Assembly (NCBI GenBank): GCA_026874595.1
Contig: CM049308.1
Coordinates: 38,401,027-38,465,026 of the forward strand
Origin: Sipunculus nudus
Lineage: Eukaryota; Annelida; Sipuncula; Golfingiida; Sipunculidae
Reading direction: 5' to 3'
DNA length: 64,000 bases
The notes under the pieces were generated by a model. It did not search any database, was not told the origin of the DNA, and worked only from the letters and a program-made list of their open reading frames with translations. Of the stretch, positions 60,301-64,000 are shown piece by piece (within the stretch, counting starts at the first letter, position 1; every line of letters starts with the position of its first letter). Made by a program: the position numbers and the translations under genes.

Positions 60301-63300
60301 CGATCCCGTCATCGTGTAGGATTTAAGGTAAAAATACAGGTCATGTTGCTGACAATAACATCGTCGTGTAGGATTTCAGGTTGAGGCACAGGCCATGTTG
60401 CTGACAATAGACCTCAATCATCCTGTAGGATTCCAGGACGATCCCGTCATCGTGTAGGATTTAAGGTAAAAATACAGGTCATGTTGCTGACAATAACATC
60501 GTCGTGTAGGATTTCAGGTTGAGGCACAGGCCATGTTGCTGACAATAGACCTCAATCATCCTGTAGGATTCCAGGACGATCCCGTCATCGTGTAGGATTT
60601 AAGGTAAAAATACAGGTCATGTTGCTGACAATAACATCGTCGTGTAGGATTTCAGGTTGAGGCACAGGCCATGTTGCTGACAATAGACCTCAATCATCCT
60701 GTAGGATTCCAGGACGATCCCGTCATCGTGTAGGATTTAAGGTAAAAATACAGGTCATGTTGCTGACAATAACATCGTCGTGTAGGATTTCAGGTTGAGG
60801 CACAGGCCATGTTGCTGACAATAGACCTCAATCATCCTGTAGGATTCCAGGACGATCCCGTCATCGTGTAGGATTTAAGGTAAAAATACAGGTCATGTTG
60901 CTGACAATAACATCGTCGTGTAGGATTTCAGGTTGAGGCACAGGCCATGTTGCTGACAATAGACCTCAATCATCCTGTAGGATTCCAGGACGATCCCGTC
61001 ATCGTGTAGGATTTAAGGTTAAAATACAGGTCATGTTGCTGACAATAACATCGTCGTGTAGGATTTCAGGTTGAGGCACAGGCCATGTTGCTGACAATAG
61101 ACCTCAATCATCCTGTAGGATTCCAGGACGATCCCGTCATCGTGTAGGATTTAAGGTAAAAATACAGGTCATGTTGCTGACAATAACATCGTCGTGTAGG
61201 ATTTCAGGTTGAGGCACAGGCCATGTTGCTGACAATAGACCTCAATCATCCTGTAGGATTCCAGGACGATCCCGTCATCGTGTAGGATTTAAGGTAAAAA
61301 TACAGGTCATGTTGCTGACAATAACATCGTCGTGTAGGATTTCAGGTTGAGGCACAGGCCATGTTGCTGACAATAGACCTCAATCATCCTGTAGGATTCC
61401 AGGACGATCCCGTCATCGTGTAGGATTTAAGGTAAAAATACAGGTCATGTTGCTGACAATAACATCGTCGTGTAGGATTTCAGGTTGAGGCACAGGCCAT
61501 GTTGCTGACAATAGACCTCAATCATCCTGTAGGATTCCAGGACGATCCCGTCATCGTGTAGGATTTAAGGTAAAAATACAGGTCATGTTGCTGACAATAA
61601 CATCGTCGTGTAGGATTTCAGGTTGAGGCACAGGCCATGTTGCTGACAATAGACCTCAATCATCCTGTAGGATTCCAGGACGATCCCGTCATCGTGTAGG
61701 ATTTAAGGTAAAAATACAGGTCATGTTGCTGACAATAACATCGTCGTGTAGGATTTCAGGTTGAGGCACAGGCCATGTTGCTGACAATAGACCTCAATCA
61801 TCCTGTAGGATTCCAGGACGATCCCGTCATCGTGTAGGATTTAAGGTAAAAATACAGGTCATGTTGCTGACAATAACATCGTCGTGTAGGATTTCAGGTT
61901 GAGGCACAGGCCATGTTGCTGACAATAGACCTCAATCATCCTGTAGGATTCCAGGACGATCCCGTCATCGTGTAGGATTTAAGGTTAAAATACAGGTCAT
62001 GTTGCTGACAATAACATCGTCGTGTAGGATTTCAGGTTGAGGCACAGGCCATGTTGCTGACAATAGACCTCAATCATCCTGTAGGATTCCAGGACGATCC
62101 CGTCATCGTGTAGGATTTAAGGTAAAAATACAGGTCATGTTGCTGACAATAACATCGTCGTGTAGGATTTCAGGTTGAGGCACAGGCCATGTTGCTGACA
62201 ATAGACCTCAATCATCCTGTAGGATTCCAGGACGATCCCGTCATCGTGTAGGATTTAAGGTAAAAATACAGGTCATGTTGCTGACAATAACATCGTCGTG
62301 TAGGATTTCAGGTTGAGGCACAGGCCATGTTGCTGACAATAGACCTCAATCATCCTGTAGGATTCCAGGACGATCCCGTCATCGTGTAGGATTTAAGGTT
62401 AAAATACAGGTCATGTTGCTGACAATAACATCGTCGTGTAGGATTTCAGGTTGAGGCACAGGCCATGTTGCTGACAATAGACCTCAATCATCCTGTAGGA
62501 TTCCAGGACGATCCCGTCATCGTGTAGGATTTAAGGTAAAAATACAGGTCATGTTGCTGACAATAACATCGTCGTGTAGGATTTCAGGTTGAGGCACAGG
62601 CCATGTTGCTGACAATAGACCTCAATCATCCTGTAGGATTCCAGGACGATCCCGTCATCGTGTAGGATTTAAGGTTAAAATACAGGTCATGTTGCTGACA
62701 ATAACATCGTCGTGTAGGATTTCAGGTTGAGGCACAGGCCATGTTGCTGACAATAGACCTCAATCATCCTGTAGGATTCCAGGACGATCCCGTCATCGTG
62801 TAGGATTTAAGGTTAAAATACAGGTCATGTTGCTGACAATAACATCGTCGTGTAGGATTTCAGGTTGAGGCACAGGCCATGTTGCTGACAATAGACCTCA
62901 ATCATCCTGTAGGATTCCAGGACGATCCCGTCATCGTGTAGGATTTAAGGTAAAAATACAGGTCATGTTGCTGACAATAACATCGTCGTGTAGGATTTCA
63001 GGTTGAGGCACAGGCCATGTTGCTGACAATAGACCTCAATCATCCTGTAGGATTCCAGGACGATCCCGTCATCGTGTAGGATTTAAGGTAAAAATACAGG
63101 TCATGTTGCTGACAATAACATCGTCGTGTAGGATTTCAGGTTGAGGCACAGGCCATGTTGCTGACAATAGACCTCAATCATCCTGTAGGATTCCAGGACG
63201 ATCCCGTCATCGTGTAGGATTTAAGGTAAAAATACAGGTCATGTTGCTGACAATAACATCGTCGTGTAGGATTTCAGGTTGAGGCACAGGCCATGTTGCT

Positions 63301-64000
63301 GACAATAGACCTCAATCATCCTGTAGGATTCCAGGACGATCCCGTCATCGTGTAGGATTTAAGGTAAAAATACAGGTCATGTTGCTGACAATAACATCGT
63401 CGTGTAGGATTTCAGGTTGAGGCACAGGCCATGTTGCTGACAATAGACCTCAATCATCCTGTAGGATTCCAGGACGATCCCGTCATCGTGTAGGATTTAA
63501 GGTAAAAATACAGGTCATGTTGCTGACAATAACATCGTCGTGTAGGATTTCAGGTTGAGGCACAGGCCATGTTGCTGACAATAGACCTCAATCATCCTGT
63601 AGGATTCAAGGACGATCCCGTCATCGTGTAGGATTTAAGGTTAAAATACAGGTCATGTTGCTGACAATAACATCGTCGTGTAGGATTTCAGGTTGAGGCA
63701 CAGGCCATGTTGCTGACAATAGACCTCAATCATCCTGTAGGATTCCAGGACGATCCCGTCATCGTGTAGGATTTAAGGTAAAAATACAGGTCATGTTGCT
63801 GACAATAACATCGTCGTGTAGGATTTCAGGTGAGGCACAGGCCATGTTGCTGACAATAGACCTCAATCATCCTGTAGGATTCCAGGACGATCCCGTCATC
63901 GTGTAGGATTTAAGGTTAAAACACAGGTCATGTTGCTGACAATAACATCGTCGTGTAGGATTTCAGGTTGAGGCACAGGCCATGTTGCTGACAATAGACC
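57381..64000 (+). repeat. 138-bp satellite array, about 48 monomers, running off the window
   Basis: The phrase CAGGTTGAGGCACAGGCCAT recurs every 138 bp from 57393. Each monomer consists of three pieces that all start TGTAGGATT: about 57 bp (CAGGTTGAGG...), 29 bp (CCAGGACGATCCCGTCATCG) and 52 bp (AAGGTAAAAATACAGG...). The 57- and 52-bp pieces share ACAGGYCATGTTGCTGACAA and are diverged copies of each other. Monomers are nearly identical. One monomer near 59690 has lost exactly 52 bp. No open frame over 60 codons crosses the array. The start (57381) is abrupt. Confidence 0.97.

Overview
The window is eukaryotic nuclear DNA from an animal. It is AT-rich, its genes are split by kilobase-scale introns with GT/AG borders, and it is full of microsatellites, MITE-like elements, tRNA-derived SINE sequence and satellite arrays. 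The protein families present are metazoan. A dispersed repeat near 6.72 kb (GAGCTATAGCGATCACCC followed by a GTCCGTNTGTC run) resembles repeats I associate with bivalve and other lophotrochozoan genomes. A marine invertebrate, perhaps a mollusc, is therefore my best guess, but the sequence does not prove it.

Three real genes can be supported. (1) On the + strand at 4.84-16.88 kb lie five exons of a TMEM179/TMEM179B-family membrane protein. The exon carrying the first membrane segment was not found and probably lies upstream of the window. (2) On the - strand at 42.99-36.90 kb lies a complete four-exon gene for a secreted, two-EF-hand protein of the MCFD2/CGREF1 type. It has a signal peptide and consistent splice phases. 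(3) On the + strand at 51.75-54.73 kb lies a two-exon, 688-residue seven-transmembrane receptor with a very long Ser-rich tail. It sits behind a perfect CRE and a TATA box.

Layout: 0-4.8 kb is non-coding with a diverged inverted-repeat pair. 4.8-16.9 kb is the TMEM179-like gene, whose introns hold long AT, CT and GA tracts and an internal duplication. 18.1-20.5 kb holds MITE-like elements, including a 1.49-kb element flanked by TTA. 21.5-37.7 kb is a block present in three main copies (A at 21.5-24.8, B at 27.7-32.3, C at 32.3-37.3) plus a stub (D at 37.3-37.7). Each main copy carries the last coding exon of the MCFD2-like gene. Only copy C, next to the gene, is intact: B has a 4-bp frameshift and A has a premature stop. 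Insertions found in only some copies act as empty-site controls and give a relative history. 40.6-43.0 kb holds the first three coding exons, with a DR3-spaced cluster of nuclear-receptor half-sites about 0.6 kb upstream. 45.7-48.9 kb holds a 45-bp and then a 37-bp minisatellite. 50.3-51.1 kb holds degenerate repeats and a tRNA-like SINE fragment. 54.6-57.4 kb is non-coding. From 57.38 kb to the window end there is a 138-bp satellite of about 48 monomers with higher-order structure.

No operon-like or pathway link between the three genes is evident. I found no CRISPR array, no complete autonomous transposon and no viral gene. The strongest unusual observations are the repeated, partly decayed terminal EF-hand exon, a frame-neutral 27-nt microexon in the TMEM179-like gene, a receptor lacking most class A signature residues, and the layered structure of the two large tandem arrays.
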